Of a stretch of 64,000 nucleotides of DNA, positions 49,463 through 58,084 are shown piece by piece (the first letter of the stretch is position 1; each line of letters begins with the position of its first letter). The stretch is from positions 1 to 64,000 of the forward strand of contig JANQIX010000031.1 in NCBI GenBank assembly GCA_028281925.1, in the 5' to 3' direction. The notes beneath the pieces were generated by a model that made no database searches, was not told the DNA's origin, and saw nothing but the letters and a program-made list of their open reading frames with translations. A program made the translations under genes and the position numbers. The stretch comes from Alphaproteobacteria bacterium (GTDB lineage: Bacteria; Pseudomonadota; Alphaproteobacteria; DSM-16000; Inquilinaceae).

Positions 49463-49955
49463 GCTCCCACTCGAACCGGCCGGGTCCGGGCTCGTCCCAG
49501 GTCGCCTGCGGCCAGCCCACAAGATCCGTCAGCGCCTCAGGCGTCGCCGGCTGGTCAGTGGTGCAGGCCTCGTAGGTCTGCACCTTTTCGCCCGATCGGG
49601 GATCGACGAAGACGAACTGCGTCGTCTCCAGCCCATCGGTAATCGCCACCTCCATCATGGGTGAGGGCAGCAGTCCGCCCACGCACGGGCTCAGGAAGAA
49701 GCGCGCGGTGAACGCGGCCGGCGGCGCGCAGGTCAGGCACAGCTCGGCCGCCTGCGCCATCGCGGCACAGCGGATCGTCCGCTCCGCCGGATGCTCGATC
49801 AGGAATTCGCCGGCCGGCCAATCCAGCGACAGCGACAGCTCGCCCTGACCGTCTTCGGTCTGGCAGCGGGCAAAACCTTCGGCGGCCATGGCGGGTGCTG
49901 CTGCCCCCAGCCAGGCGATCGCGGCGACAACGGGCAGTGTGGCTTTCAGGCTCAT
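49458..49955 (-). CDS. secreted cysteine-containing protein coupled to a tctA gene, unknown function
   Basis: 165 residues from the ATG at 49955 (GGAG upstream). Signal peptide 1-24 (AAAPAMAAE). The mature domain has about seven cysteines (ARCQTEDG, IRCAAMAQAAELCLTCAPP, SPCVGG, EACTTDQ), suggesting disulfides. No family recognised. Its ATG overlaps the tctA stop (ATGA), so it is translated with the TctCBA system and may be an accessory periplasmic component. Such a fourth gene is not standard for these operons. Confidence 0.65.
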   Translation of the reverse strand: MSLKATLPVVAAIAWLGAAAPAMAAEGFARCQTEDGQGELSLSLDWPAGEFLIEHPAERTIRCAAMAQAAELCLTCAPPAAFTARFFLSPCVGGLLPSPMMEVAITDGLETTQFVFVDPRSGEKVQTYEACTTDQPATPEALTDLVGWPQATWDEPGPGRFEWER

Positions 49956-51457
49956 GCGCTTTCTCCGGGGGCCTGCCGCCGGCTGTGGCGACGCCATAGC
50001 ATGATGAAAACCGGTGTCAGCCATATGGCAATGGTGACAACGCCGAGGCCGGCGGCGATCGGCCGCTCGAAGAAGGCCAGATAGTCGCCGCGCGAGCGGA
50101 TCAGCGAGGTGACGAAGGTCCGCTCCAAGAGCTGGCCCAGCACAATGCCGAGGATCGCCGGCGCGATCGGGAACCCGTTCTCCTCCATGATGAAGCCGAT
50201 GACGCCTAGCGCGAGCATGGTCGCGATGCCGAACACCGTGTTGTTGATGGCGTAGGCCCCGACCATGCAGAACAATAGGATCACCGGCATGAGGATCCGG
50301 CGCGGCACCCGCAGCACCTGCTTGGCCGATTTGATGGCGACATAGCCGAGCGGCAGCAACAGCAGGTTTGCCGCGAAGAAGATCATGAACACGGCGTAGA
50401 TGTTTTCCGGGTTCATCAGGAACACGGTCGGTCCGGGATTCATGCCCTTCAGATAGAGTACGCCAATGACGATCGCGGTGACGCTGTCGCCGGGAATGCC
50501 GAACACCAGCGCGGGGACCCAGGCACCGCCTAAGGCAGAGTTGTTGGCGGCACTGGCGTCCGTCAGCCCTTCCACGTGGCCGGTGCCGAACTTCGCCGGC
50601 TCGCGGCTGAACTTCTTGGAAAGCGCATAGGCGATCCAGGCCGCAATGTCGGCGCCGGCACCCGGCAGCGCGCCGATCAACGTGCCCAAAAGGCTGCCGC
50701 GGGCGATGTTGACCTTGTACCGCGCAATGGAACGTCCGATCCCGCTGAGCAGGTTGCGTACCGCGGCCACGCCGGCTTGCGGTTTCACGCCACCCAGCAT
50801 GTGGCGCAGGATCTCCGACACCGCGAACATCCCGATCATCGCCGGGATGAAATCGATGCCGCCGTAGAGTTCGGCATAGCCGAAGGTGAAGCGCGGCGTG
50901 CCGGCCGGGTTGTCGAGGCCGATCGAGGCGATCAGCAGGCCGATCAACAGCGAGAGGAAGCCACGGATCGGCGAGGCCGTGGCAATGAAGACGGCGCTGG
51001 TAAGTCCGAGGCAGGCCAGCCAGAAATACTCGAACGAGCTGAAGTTCAGCGCGATTTCCGCCAGCACCGGCGCCACCAGCACCAGGGCCGTAGTGCCGAT
51101 CAGCCCACCGATGACGGAGCAGACCAGCCCGGTGCCCAGTGCCCGTTCCGCCTCGCCCTTCTGGGTCATGCGGAAGGCCTCGTCGACATAGGCGGCCGAG
51201 GCGGGTGTGCCGGGGATGCGCAACAGCGCGCCCGGGATATCGCCGGCGAAGATCGCCATGGCGACGCAGGTGACCATCGCCCCGATCGCCGGCACCGGCT
51301 CCATGAAGAAGGTGATGGGCACCAGCAGCGCCACGGCCATGGTCGCCGTCAGACCCGGGATCGAGCCGACGAACAGCCCGAAGCACGCCGCCATGAAGAT
51401 GGCCGCGAGCGTATCGACGCGGAACACAAGCTCAGCGGCGAGAAGGATCGCGTCCAT
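49952..51457 (-). CDS. tripartite tricarboxylate transporter large membrane subunit (TctA family), second system
   Basis: 501 residues, ~11-12 transmembrane segments. FVGSIPGLTATMAVALLVPIT and FAGDIPGALLRIPGTPASAAYV are the first re-entrant signature; ALPGAGADIAAWIAYALSKK and FGIPGDSVTAIVIGVL the second. The GIPGDS form differs from the GIPGSG of the system at 30.5 kb, so the two probably carry different acids. ATG at 51457, four bases after the tctB stop; the stop overlaps the next gene. Confidence 0.94.
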   Translation of the reverse strand: MDAILLAAELVFRVDTLAAIFMAACFGLFVGSIPGLTATMAVALLVPITFFMEPVPAIGAMVTCVAMAIFAGDIPGALLRIPGTPASAAYVDEAFRMTQKGEAERALGTGLVCSVIGGLIGTTALVLVAPVLAEIALNFSSFEYFWLACLGLTSAVFIATASPIRGFLSLLIGLLIASIGLDNPAGTPRFTFGYAELYGGIDFIPAMIGMFAVSEILRHMLGGVKPQAGVAAVRNLLSGIGRSIARYKVNIARGSLLGTLIGALPGAGADIAAWIAYALSKKFSREPAKFGTGHVEGLTDASAANNSALGGAWVPALVFGIPGDSVTAIVIGVLYLKGMNPGPTVFLMNPENIYAVFMIFFAANLLLLPLGYVAIKSAKQVLRVPRRILMPVILLFCMVGAYAINNTVFGIATMLALGVIGFIMEENGFPIAPAILGIVLGQLLERTFVTSLIRSRGDYLAFFERPIAAGLGVVTIAIWLTPVFIMLWRRHSRRQAPGESA

Positions 51458-51460
51458 GGC

Positions 51461-51934
51461 CTACCACGCGATCGGCATCAGCAGGCCCCACGGCAGCGGC
51501 ACGCGAAGCAGGCTGTAGAAGGCATAGTGTACCGCCAGGGTCACCACCACGGCGACAGCGACCGACGGGATCGGGCCAACGCCCTGCAGCAGCAAGAGCG
51601 CACCGACGATGACGATACCGAACGGGATGAAGCCCACACTCTCGCCGAACACGATGTACAGCACGATCAGCGCCAGCGTGATCAGGACATTCAGCCGGCC
51701 GCGGCCCGACTGCGCCCAGTCCGCGAACTGCACCGCCCCGGTCGTCGGCCATTTGCGCAGACCGGTGACGACCAGCGGAATGGAGAACACGATCAGCCCG
51801 ATAGCGATCACCGTCGGAAACACGTTCGGGCCGATATCCTGGCCCGGCATGTCCGGCAAGGTTCGGGCATAGAGAAGGACGGCGAAGCCGAGAAAGATCA
51901 GCACGGCGCCCAGAATGGCGTCGTTGATCTTCAC
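51461..51934 (-). CDS. tripartite tricarboxylate transporter small membrane subunit (TctB family), second system
   Basis: 157 residues from GTG at 51934, with GGCGAGG upstream. Four hydrophobic segments (~6-24, 38-60, 82-100, 105-140), with GQDIGPNVFPTVIAIGLIVFS as the characteristic loop and second helix. Lies between tctC and tctA in one operon. A bipartite inverted repeat overlaps its ribosome binding site and could lower its translation. Confidence 0.88.
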   Translation of the reverse strand: MKINDAILGAVLIFLGFAVLLYARTLPDMPGQDIGPNVFPTVIAIGLIVFSIPLVVTGLRKWPTTGAVQFADWAQSGRGRLNVLITLALIVLYIVFGESVGFIPFGIVIVGALLLLQGVGPIPSVAVAVVVTLAVHYAFYSLLRVPLPWGLLMPIAW

Positions 51935-51936
51935 GT

Positions 51937-51976
51937 CAGCCTCGCCGTCCCTATAGGACCGACGGATGTCAGGCTG
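51937..51976 (-). repeat. bipartite inverted repeat between second tctC and tctB
   Basis: CAGCCT / AGGCTG (51937-51942, 51971-51976) encloses CCGTC / GACGG (51945-51949, 51961-51965). One arm covers the ribosome binding site of tctB, so the fold could both slow TctB synthesis and protect the tctC message. Confidence 0.5.
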
Positions 51977-51979
51977 GCG

Positions 51980-52957
51980 TCACTGGGCGAGGCCAACCGC
52001 CGTCATCACGCTGCCCAGGTCTTCATCGCTCTTGGCCATGAACTCACGGAACTCATCCGGCCCGGCCCACAGCAGACCATAGCCGCGGCCCAGCATGAAT
52101 TCCCGGAACTCATCGCTCTGGTGGACGGTCTCAAGTGCCGAGACCAGCGTCGCCACGACATCGTCGGGCGTGCCGGCCGGAGCGACGATGCCGCGCCAGG
52201 CGCCGAGCGTCCAGGTGGAGCCCACGGCCTCTTCCGTCGTCGGCACGTCGGGGAAGATGGCGTCGTGCTCCGGCGACATGATCACCAAGCTCTTCACACG
52301 GCCGGCTTCAACAAGCGCGCGGGCTTCGGGCATGGAGCAGGCGACCAGATCGACGCCGCCAGCCACCAGATCCTGCAGGCCCGGGGCCGCCCCTTCGCTC
52401 GGCACCCACTGGATGACGTCGGGCGCCAGACCGACATCCTGCAAGAGTCCGGCCAGCGCCAGATGCCAGATGCCGCCCTGGCCGGTGCCGGAGGCCTGCA
52501 GCTGCCCGTCTTCGGCGGCTTCCAACAGGGCGTCCAACGTGTCGTATTCGGCATCGGCCGGTACATGGATCGCGGCCGGATCGGCGTTCACGAGAGCGAT
52601 CGGGGCATAGGCCTCGTGTGTCAGGTCGGTCAGGCCCTGCCAGTGCATCATGCCGATTTCGACCGTGGCCACGCCGATGGTGTAGCCATCGGGGTCTGCC
52701 GTCGCGATCGCCTGGTGGCCGACCACACCGCTGCCGCCGGTGCGGTTGACGACGTTGACCGGCTGGCCCAACTCTTCTTCCAAGAGGCTGGCGATGATGC
52801 GGCCCGTGGCATCGGTGCCGCCACCGGCACCCCAGGGAACGATCAGGGTGATCGGCCGTTCCGGGTACTGGGCATCGGCCGTGGCAGGCAGCGCGGCGAC
52901 GCCAGCCAGCGCCATGGCAGCCACTGCGGCAAGGCTCAGGCCAAAGGATGATTTCAC
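51980..52957 (-). CDS. tripartite tricarboxylate transporter binding protein (TctC family), second system
   Basis: 325 residues from GTG at 52957, fixed by GGGAGGA six bases upstream. Signal peptide 1-29 (LPATADAQ). Mature part: YPERPITLIVPWGAGGGTDATGR, then NVVNRTGGSGVVGHQAI (GGSGVVG loop) and IVAPAGTPDDVV, standard for the family. First gene of the tctC-tctB-tctA operon plus a secreted protein. The ligand is unknown. The frame is open 37 codons upstream, but that segment has no signal-peptide character. Confidence 0.93.
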   Translation of the reverse strand: MKSSFGLSLAAVAAMALAGVAALPATADAQYPERPITLIVPWGAGGGTDATGRIIASLLEEELGQPVNVVNRTGGSGVVGHQAIATADPDGYTIGVATVEIGMMHWQGLTDLTHEAYAPIALVNADPAAIHVPADAEYDTLDALLEAAEDGQLQASGTGQGGIWHLALAGLLQDVGLAPDVIQWVPSEGAAPGLQDLVAGGVDLVACSMPEARALVEAGRVKSLVIMSPEHDAIFPDVPTTEEAVGSTWTLGAWRGIVAPAGTPDDVVATLVSALETVHQSDEFREFMLGRGYGLLWAGPDEFREFMAKSDEDLGSVMTAVGLAQ

Positions 52958-52962
52958 GATTT

Positions 52963-52969
52963 TCCTCCC
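52963..52969 (-). promoter_or_regulatory. ribosome binding site deciding the GTG start of the second tctC
   Basis: GGGAGGA on the minus strand, followed by AAATC and GTG at 52957. It gives the only start compatible with a signal peptide. Confidence 0.8.
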
Positions 52970-53184
52970 ATATGTGTGCGGATTGCTCCGTTGCATGTCT
53001 GGGTTCAGACTACACCGGGCGCACGAAGTAACCATCCAGAGAATGCGACAATCTGGCCAGCCTGACAATGTGACAGCTGCTAGACTCGTTCACGGTTTGC
53101 CGGGGAAGTCGTCGGGCGAATTGCGCCCGGAGCAAAGCCGAACTAGGTTACATGTCACCAGATAACGGAGAGTACCCGGCGACG

Positions 53185-53403
53185 ATGCTGAACAGGAAGC
53201 AGAGCAGCCGCGACAAGGTGCGCCTTTACCGACAGCGCATGCGCGCCCGTGGGTTTCGGCCGGTGCAGATCTGGGTGCCCGACACGCGGACCGCGGCCTT
53301 CCGCGCCGATGCGCATCGTCAGTCAGCCGCTGTTGCCGAAAGCAGGCATGCCGAAGACGACCAGGGTTTCATCGACGCGATCTCCGATTCTCCCGAGCCA
53401 TGA
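53185..53403 (+). CDS. MazE-type antitoxin (DUF3018-like)
   Basis: 72 residues from the ATG at 53185; an ATG at 53152 would add 11. SSRDKVRLYRQRMRARGFRPVQIWVPDTR (core RARGFRPVQIWVPD), then RQSAAVAESRHAEDDQGFIDAI matches the short MazE-family antitoxins found next to MazF in alphaproteobacteria. Neutralises the following toxin and probably represses the operon. ATGA overlap with mazF. Confidence 0.88.
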   Translation: MLNRKQSSRDKVRLYRQRMRARGFRPVQIWVPDTRTAAFRADAHRQSAAVAESRHAEDDQGFIDAISDSPEP

Positions 53404-53723
53404 AACGAGGCGAGGTCTGGACGGTTTCCGGCAGCGGATATGCCGGCAAGCCGCGGCCCGCGGTGATCATTCAGGATGACCGGTTCGACGCGACGGCATC
53501 CGTGACCATCTGCGTGTTCACCTCCGATCCCACGGAGGCGCCGCTGTTCCGGCTGCCGATCCAGCCCAGCGAAGGAAATGGGCTGCGGTCAAACTCACGG
53601 CTTATGGTCGACAAGATGACGACCGTCGGCAGAGACAAGCTCGGCCAGAGGATCGGGCGCCTCAATGGCGATGACGTGGTCCGTCTGAACCGGGCAATCC
53701 TGGTCTTTCTCGGCTTTTCCTGA
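53400..53723 (+). CDS. MazF/PemK-type toxin (mRNA interferase)
   Basis: 107 residues. MKRGEVWTVSGSGYAGKPRPAVIIQDD is the standard N-terminus (RGEVW, KPRPAVI), followed by SVTICVFTSD, then LRSNSRLMVDKMTTVGRDKLG (VDKMTTV core) and the C-terminal AILVFLGF. Expected to cleave mRNA at short sequence motifs when free of antitoxin. The ATG overlaps the antitoxin stop by four bases. Convergent with ccmI six bases away, so this element sits at the end of the ccm operon. Confidence 0.93.
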   Translation: MKRGEVWTVSGSGYAGKPRPAVIIQDDRFDATASVTICVFTSDPTEAPLFRLPIQPSEGNGLRSNSRLMVDKMTTVGRDKLGQRIGRLNGDDVVRLNRAILVFLGFS

Positions 53724-53729
53724 GGACGC

Positions 53730-55085
53730 TTACGAAGCCCCAGCGATTGCGTCGAGGCGTTCCTGCAGGAGGCGGCGTTCGTCGCTGTCGGGCGGGAGTT
53801 GCGGCAGCAGGCGGTTCCACAGGCCGGCGGCGTCTTCCTCGCGGCCGTCCGCATGGGCGGCTACGCCCAAGAGCCACAACGCCATGGCGTTCTCCGGGTC
53901 GGCCTGCAGCAGGCGCTGCAGCACCACGACGGCTTCCACCGGTGGCACGCCGTCGGTACTGGTCATCATCAACGTCTCGGCCTGGGCCGACAGGATGGCC
54001 GGATCGTCGGGCGCCAGATCCGCTGCCCGGGACAGGGCCGTGGCGGCATCGTCCAGCCGGCCCATGACGCGGTAGGCCTGTGCAAGGCGCATCCAGCCGG
54101 CAAGGTCCTCCGGCTCCTGCTCCAGCCGGGCGGCCAGCCCGTCGACCATGCCGCGGATCATGTCGGCACGCTCGTCCGGCGACAGCTCCGCAGCGGCTGC
54201 GACAGCGTCGGCGTCGGGACCGTCGGGAGCCACAGGCACGGCCGCTTCCGGGTCGAGGCCCAGCCGCTCGGCCGTCTCGATCACCCTCTGCGTCACCAGC
54301 GGGCGCCAGGGCGCATTCGCCGGGCTGGCGCTGAGCAAGGCCTGCCAGTCGGCCAGCGCACCTTCGTCGTCACCGGCCTGGGCACGGGCGAGTGCGAGGT
54401 AATAGCGCGGGCGCGGGTCCGAGGGCCGCGCGGCCTGGACCTGCTCGAACGCCTCGCGCGCCTGCTCCGATACGATGCCGGACGCCACCTCGACCAAGGC
54501 CTCGGCATAGGTCGCGACGATATCCGGGTCGCCTTCGCTAACGCCCACCGCGCGAGCCAGGGCCGCGACCGCGTCCTCGAACCGGCCGACGGCGCGATAG
54601 CGCTGGCCGAGATCGGTCCAGTCCGAAGCACTGCCGCCATCGGCTTCCAGCCGGCGGGCCAGTTCGGCCGTTTCCGCCAGCATCTGGCGATGGGCTTCCA
54701 TAGCACCCGGATCGCGGGATGCCAGCGGCTGGGAGGGAAGGTCCGGCCGGCCGGCCGCCAGATAGGCGCTCAGCGTCGCGATCGGCAGCAGCGCGGCCAG
54801 TGCCAGGGCCAGCCATCGTGCCGGGCGCCCGGAGGCCGACCGCCCCCCCCGCGCCCGGTCGGCGGCGAGCATGCGGCGGGCCACCTCGGTTCGTGCCGCT
54901 TCGGCATCGTCCGGCGAGAGGGTGCCGCGTGCCTGGTCGCGCTCCAGCTCCGCAAGCTGGTCGCGGTAGACCGCCAGGGCTTCGTCGGCTGCGTCGCCTT
55001 CGGCCGTTCGGCCGCGGGCCAGCACGGCCACCAGCGGCGCGACAAGGCCCGCCGTCAGCACCGCCGCCAGAATCCAGAACATCAT
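53730..55085 (-). CDS. ccmI: cytochrome c biogenesis protein CcmI
   Basis: 451 residues. Apocytochrome c chaperone at the periplasmic face. Two N-terminal transmembrane segments (~2-22 and 89-111) flank a cytoplasmic loop with YRDQLAELERDQARGTLSPDDAEAARTEVARRML (core LAELERDQARG), typical of CcmI; the periplasmic remainder has TPR repeats (WTDLGQRYRAVGRFEDAVAALARAV, core YRAVGRFEDAV; WMRLAQAYRVMGRLDDAATALSRA, core YRVMGRLDDA; ALWLLGVAAHADGREEDAAGLW). ATG overlaps the ccmH stop by four bases. Last gene of the operon, convergent with mazF. Confidence 0.93.
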   Translation of the reverse strand: MMFWILAAVLTAGLVAPLVAVLARGRTAEGDAADEALAVYRDQLAELERDQARGTLSPDDAEAARTEVARRMLAADRARGGRSASGRPARWLALALAALLPIATLSAYLAAGRPDLPSQPLASRDPGAMEAHRQMLAETAELARRLEADGGSASDWTDLGQRYRAVGRFEDAVAALARAVGVSEGDPDIVATYAEALVEVASGIVSEQAREAFEQVQAARPSDPRPRYYLALARAQAGDDEGALADWQALLSASPANAPWRPLVTQRVIETAERLGLDPEAAVPVAPDGPDADAVAAAAELSPDERADMIRGMVDGLAARLEQEPEDLAGWMRLAQAYRVMGRLDDAATALSRAADLAPDDPAILSAQAETLMMTSTDGVPPVEAVVVLQRLLQADPENAMALWLLGVAAHADGREEDAAGLWNRLLPQLPPDSDERRLLQERLDAIAGAS

Positions 55086-55555
55086 CGGCCGTCACGCTCG
55101 CGCTCGGCCGCCAGCAGCGCATCGACGCGCTGCCGTTCGTCCGCGGTCAGCGGATCCGGTTCGGGGCGGACCTGCCCTCGCGATACAACGAAGGCCGCAA
55201 TCACGGCACCGATCACCAGGACCGCAGCCGGCGCGAACCAGAGAGCATAGGTGTTGTCCTGCACCGGCGGGCGCAGCAGCACGTAGTCGCCATAGCGGTC
55301 GGTGACGAATGCCATGACCTGTTCATCGCTGTCGCCCGCGGCCAAGCGCTCGCGCACCAGCACGCGCAGGTCTTGCGCCAGCGGTGCGTTGCTGTCGTCG
55401 ATCGACTGGTTTTGGCACACCAGGCACCGCAGGTCCTGCGAGAGCTCACGGGCGCGTGCCTCCAGCACCGGGTCGTCCAGCACCTCATGCGGTTCAACGG
55501 CGGCCGCCGGTGACAGCCATGCAGCGAGCAGCAGCAGCGTCAGAATCCGCCTCAT
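55082..55555 (-). CDS. ccmH: cytochrome c maturation thiol protein CcmH
   Basis: 157 residues. Signal peptide 1-19 (SPAAA), periplasmic domain with the redox motif LRCLVCQNQSIDDSNAPLA (cysteines in C-L-V-C), RLAAGDSDEQVMAFVTDRYGDYVLLRPP, then one C-terminal transmembrane helix (~105-125). Reduces apocytochrome c disulfides with CcmG for haem attachment. Its ATG overlaps the ccmG stop and its stop overlaps the ccmI ATG (both ATGA). Confidence 0.95.
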   Translation of the reverse strand: MRRILTLLLLAAWLSPAAAVEPHEVLDDPVLEARARELSQDLRCLVCQNQSIDDSNAPLAQDLRVLVRERLAAGDSDEQVMAFVTDRYGDYVLLRPPVQDNTYALWFAPAAVLVIGAVIAAFVVSRGQVRPEPDPLTADERQRVDALLAAERERDGR

Positions 55556-56088
55556 CCCGCAAGCTCCTGCAACAGCGGCAGCAGCGTCTCGTCCACCAGA
55601 TCCGGTGTCAGCGGGCCCGGATGGCGGAAGCGGATGCGTCCGTCGGCATCGACAAGGAACGTCTCCGGCACGCCGTAGACGCCCCAGTCGATCGCCGCGC
55701 GCCCATCCAGATCGACGCCGATGCGACCGTAGGGGTCGCCATGCTGGGCGAGCCAAGCCTGGGTATCGGCCGGCTCGTCCTTGTAGGCGACACCGAGCAC
55801 GCGAAAGCCGTCTTCGCGGGCGAGGCGGGTCAGCAACGGATGTTCCGCCAGGCAGGGCACGCACCAACTGGCAAAGAAGTTGACCAGCGTCACCTCGCCG
55901 CCCAGATCGGCCGATGCCAGACCGTCATCGCGCCCCGGCAGGGCCGGCAGCGCAAAGTCCGGCGCCGGCTGGTCGATCAGCGCCGACGGCAGCATCGACG
56001 GATCATCGCCGCGGATCAGCGGCACGGCAACCCAGACCGCCAAGCCCGCGAAAGCGATCAGGGGCAGAAGGAAAACGATCCGGCGCAT
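55552..56088 (-). CDS. ccmG: thiol:disulfide interchange protein CcmG (DsbE)
   Basis: 178 residues from the ATG at 56088. N-terminal membrane anchor (MRRIVFLLPLIAFAGLAVWV), then a thioredoxin fold with WCVPC in NFFASWCVPCLAEHP, the CcmG-specific acidic loop GVAYKDEPADTQAWL, and GVYGVPETFLVD carrying the cis-Pro. Keeps CcmH and apocytochrome cysteines reduced in the periplasm. Four bases after the ccmF stop; stop overlaps ccmH. Confidence 0.95.
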   Translation of the reverse strand: MRRIVFLLPLIAFAGLAVWVAVPLIRGDDPSMLPSALIDQPAPDFALPALPGRDDGLASADLGGEVTLVNFFASWCVPCLAEHPLLTRLAREDGFRVLGVAYKDEPADTQAWLAQHGDPYGRIGVDLDGRAAIDWGVYGVPETFLVDADGRIRFRHPGPLTPDLVDETLLPLLQELAG

Positions 56089-56092
56089 GGAC

Positions 56093-58084
56093 CTATTCCG
56101 CAGGCTGTGCGGCGGCGGATGCGGGTGCCCGGCGCGCCGTGATGGCGACCCTGAGGCGCCTGTCGGCCAAGCTGGCCACGCCGCCCAGCGACATGACGAT
56201 GGAGCCGATCCAGATCCACGGCACCAAAGGATGGTGATAGAGGCGCACCGTCCAGGCGGCGTTGCCGGGCTGCTGGTCACCCAACACGGCGTAGAGGTCG
56301 GCGAACATCGTCGTGCGGATCGCCGCTTCCGTGGTGGCCATCCGGGCCACGGGATACCAGCGTTTCTCAGGTTCCAGCACGGCGACGGCCGCATTATCGC
56401 GATAGACGGTCAGGCGTGCACGCTCCACGACATAGTTGGGGCCCTGGGTCTGCAGCACCTCTTCGAAGGTCACGTCATAGCCCGCGATCTCCACCGTATC
56501 GCCGGCTGCCATCACCTGGATGCGCTCCGACAGGAAAGCGGTCGAACCGACCATGCCGGCAAGGGCGATGCCCAGCCCGGCATGGGCCAGGCTCAGCCCC
56601 CAGGCGCTGCCGGGCAGGCCCTTGGCGCGCTTCCAGCTGGCACCCAGCGGAATGCGGAACAGCCTGATGCGCTCCGCCAGTTCCACCAGAGAACCGGCGA
56701 TCGCCCAGGCCGCCAGGGCAAGGCCAACCAGCGCCATCACCGGTGCATCGGTCGTGCGGTAGAGGGCGAACATCAACGCGACCGCCGTCAGGCCCGCCAC
56801 CGCCCCCAGCCGGCCGAGCACGCCGGAAAGATCCGCCCGCTTCCACGCCAGCAGCGGTCCGATGGCCATGGCGACCACCAGGGGGATCATCAGCGGCACC
56901 ACCGTCGCCTCGAAATAGGGCGGGCCCACGGACACGCGATCGTCGCTGATCGCCTCTAAGAGCAGAGGATAGAGCGTGCCGATCAGCACCGTTGCCGTCG
57001 CCGTCGACAGCAGCAGGTTGTTCAGAACCAGGGTCCCTTCGCGGCTGACAGGCCGGAACATGCCACCGGGGGCCAGCATGGGCGCCCGCCAACTATAGAG
57101 CGCCAGAGCCCCGCCGACGGTCAGCACAATCAGAGCCAGAATGAAGACGCCCCGATCGGGGTCGACGGCGAAGGCGTGCACCGATGTGAGAACGCCCGAG
57201 CGCACCAGGAACGTGCCCAGGAGGCTGAGCGCGAAGGTGAGGATGGCCAGCAGGATGGTCCAGCTCTTCAGGGCGTCGCGCTTCTCCACGACGACGGCGG
57301 AATGCAAGAGCGCGGTGCCAGCCAGCCACGGCATCAGGCTGGCATTCTCCACCGGATCCCAGAACCACCAGCCGCCCCAGCCGAGTTCGTAATAGGCCCA
57401 CCAAGAGCCAAGCGCGATGCCCAGGGTCAGCCCGATCCAGGCCGCAAGGGTCCATGGCCTGACCCAGCGCGCCCAGGCGGGGTCGACCCGGCCTTCGATT
57501 AGGGCGGCCACGGCGAACGAAAAGGCCATGGAGAAGCCGACATAGCCGAAATAGAGAAACGGCGGATGGAAGGCCAGGCCCGGGTCCTGAAGCAGCGGGT
57601 TCAGATCCTGCCCGTCGAAGGGCGGCATCCCGTCCACCCGCAGGAACGGGTTGCTGGTCAACAGGACGAAGGCCAGGAAGCCGACGCCGACCGCCCCCTG
57701 CACTGCGAGAACCCGCGCGCGCAACGTCTCCGGCAGGCCGTTGCCGAACAGCGCGACCGTGGCGCCGAACACCGCCAGGATCAGCACCCATAGCAGCATC
57801 GAGCCTTCGTGGTTCCCCCACACGCCGGTCACCTTGTACAGCATCGGCTTCGCCGAATGGCTGTTCTGAACGACGTTCAGCACCGTGAAGTCGGAGACGA
57901 CATAGGCGTAAGTCAGCGCAATGAACGCCAGCAGGATCGCGGCGCACTGGCCGAGGGCCGCCGGGCGGCCGGCCAGCATCCATGCGGCCCGGCCGGTGGC
58001 AGCCCCCACCATGGGCACCACCGCCTGAACGATGGCCAGGGCCAGGGCGAGCGTGAGGGCGAAATGGCCGAGTTCGGGGATCAT
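56093..58084 (-). CDS. ccmF: haem lyase subunit CcmF
   Basis: 663 residues, about 15 transmembrane segments. Attaches haem from CcmE to apocytochrome c. The periplasmic tryptophan-rich motif WGGWWFWDPVENA is present, as are VTGVWGNHEGSMLLW with a conserved His, and AFHPPFLYFGYVGF. The C-terminal ~130 residues form the large periplasmic loop (FLSERIQVMAAGDTVEIAGYDV) before a last helix. ATG overlaps the ccmE stop (ATGA). Confidence 0.97.
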   Translation of the reverse strand: MIPELGHFALTLALALAIVQAVVPMVGAATGRAAWMLAGRPAALGQCAAILLAFIALTYAYVVSDFTVLNVVQNSHSAKPMLYKVTGVWGNHEGSMLLWVLILAVFGATVALFGNGLPETLRARVLAVQGAVGVGFLAFVLLTSNPFLRVDGMPPFDGQDLNPLLQDPGLAFHPPFLYFGYVGFSMAFSFAVAALIEGRVDPAWARWVRPWTLAAWIGLTLGIALGSWWAYYELGWGGWWFWDPVENASLMPWLAGTALLHSAVVVEKRDALKSWTILLAILTFALSLLGTFLVRSGVLTSVHAFAVDPDRGVFILALIVLTVGGALALYSWRAPMLAPGGMFRPVSREGTLVLNNLLLSTATATVLIGTLYPLLLEAISDDRVSVGPPYFEATVVPLMIPLVVAMAIGPLLAWKRADLSGVLGRLGAVAGLTAVALMFALYRTTDAPVMALVGLALAAWAIAGSLVELAERIRLFRIPLGASWKRAKGLPGSAWGLSLAHAGLGIALAGMVGSTAFLSERIQVMAAGDTVEIAGYDVTFEEVLQTQGPNYVVERARLTVYRDNAAVAVLEPEKRWYPVARMATTEAAIRTTMFADLYAVLGDQQPGNAAWTVRLYHHPLVPWIWIGSIVMSLGGVASLADRRLRVAITARRAPASAAAQPAE

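Noticed and set aside
50576..52951. Plus-strand open frame of 791 codons opposite the second tctA-tctB-tctC
   Set aside because: It spans three well-recognised genes on the other strand, is extremely rich in Arg, His, Asp and Gln, and resembles no protein family.
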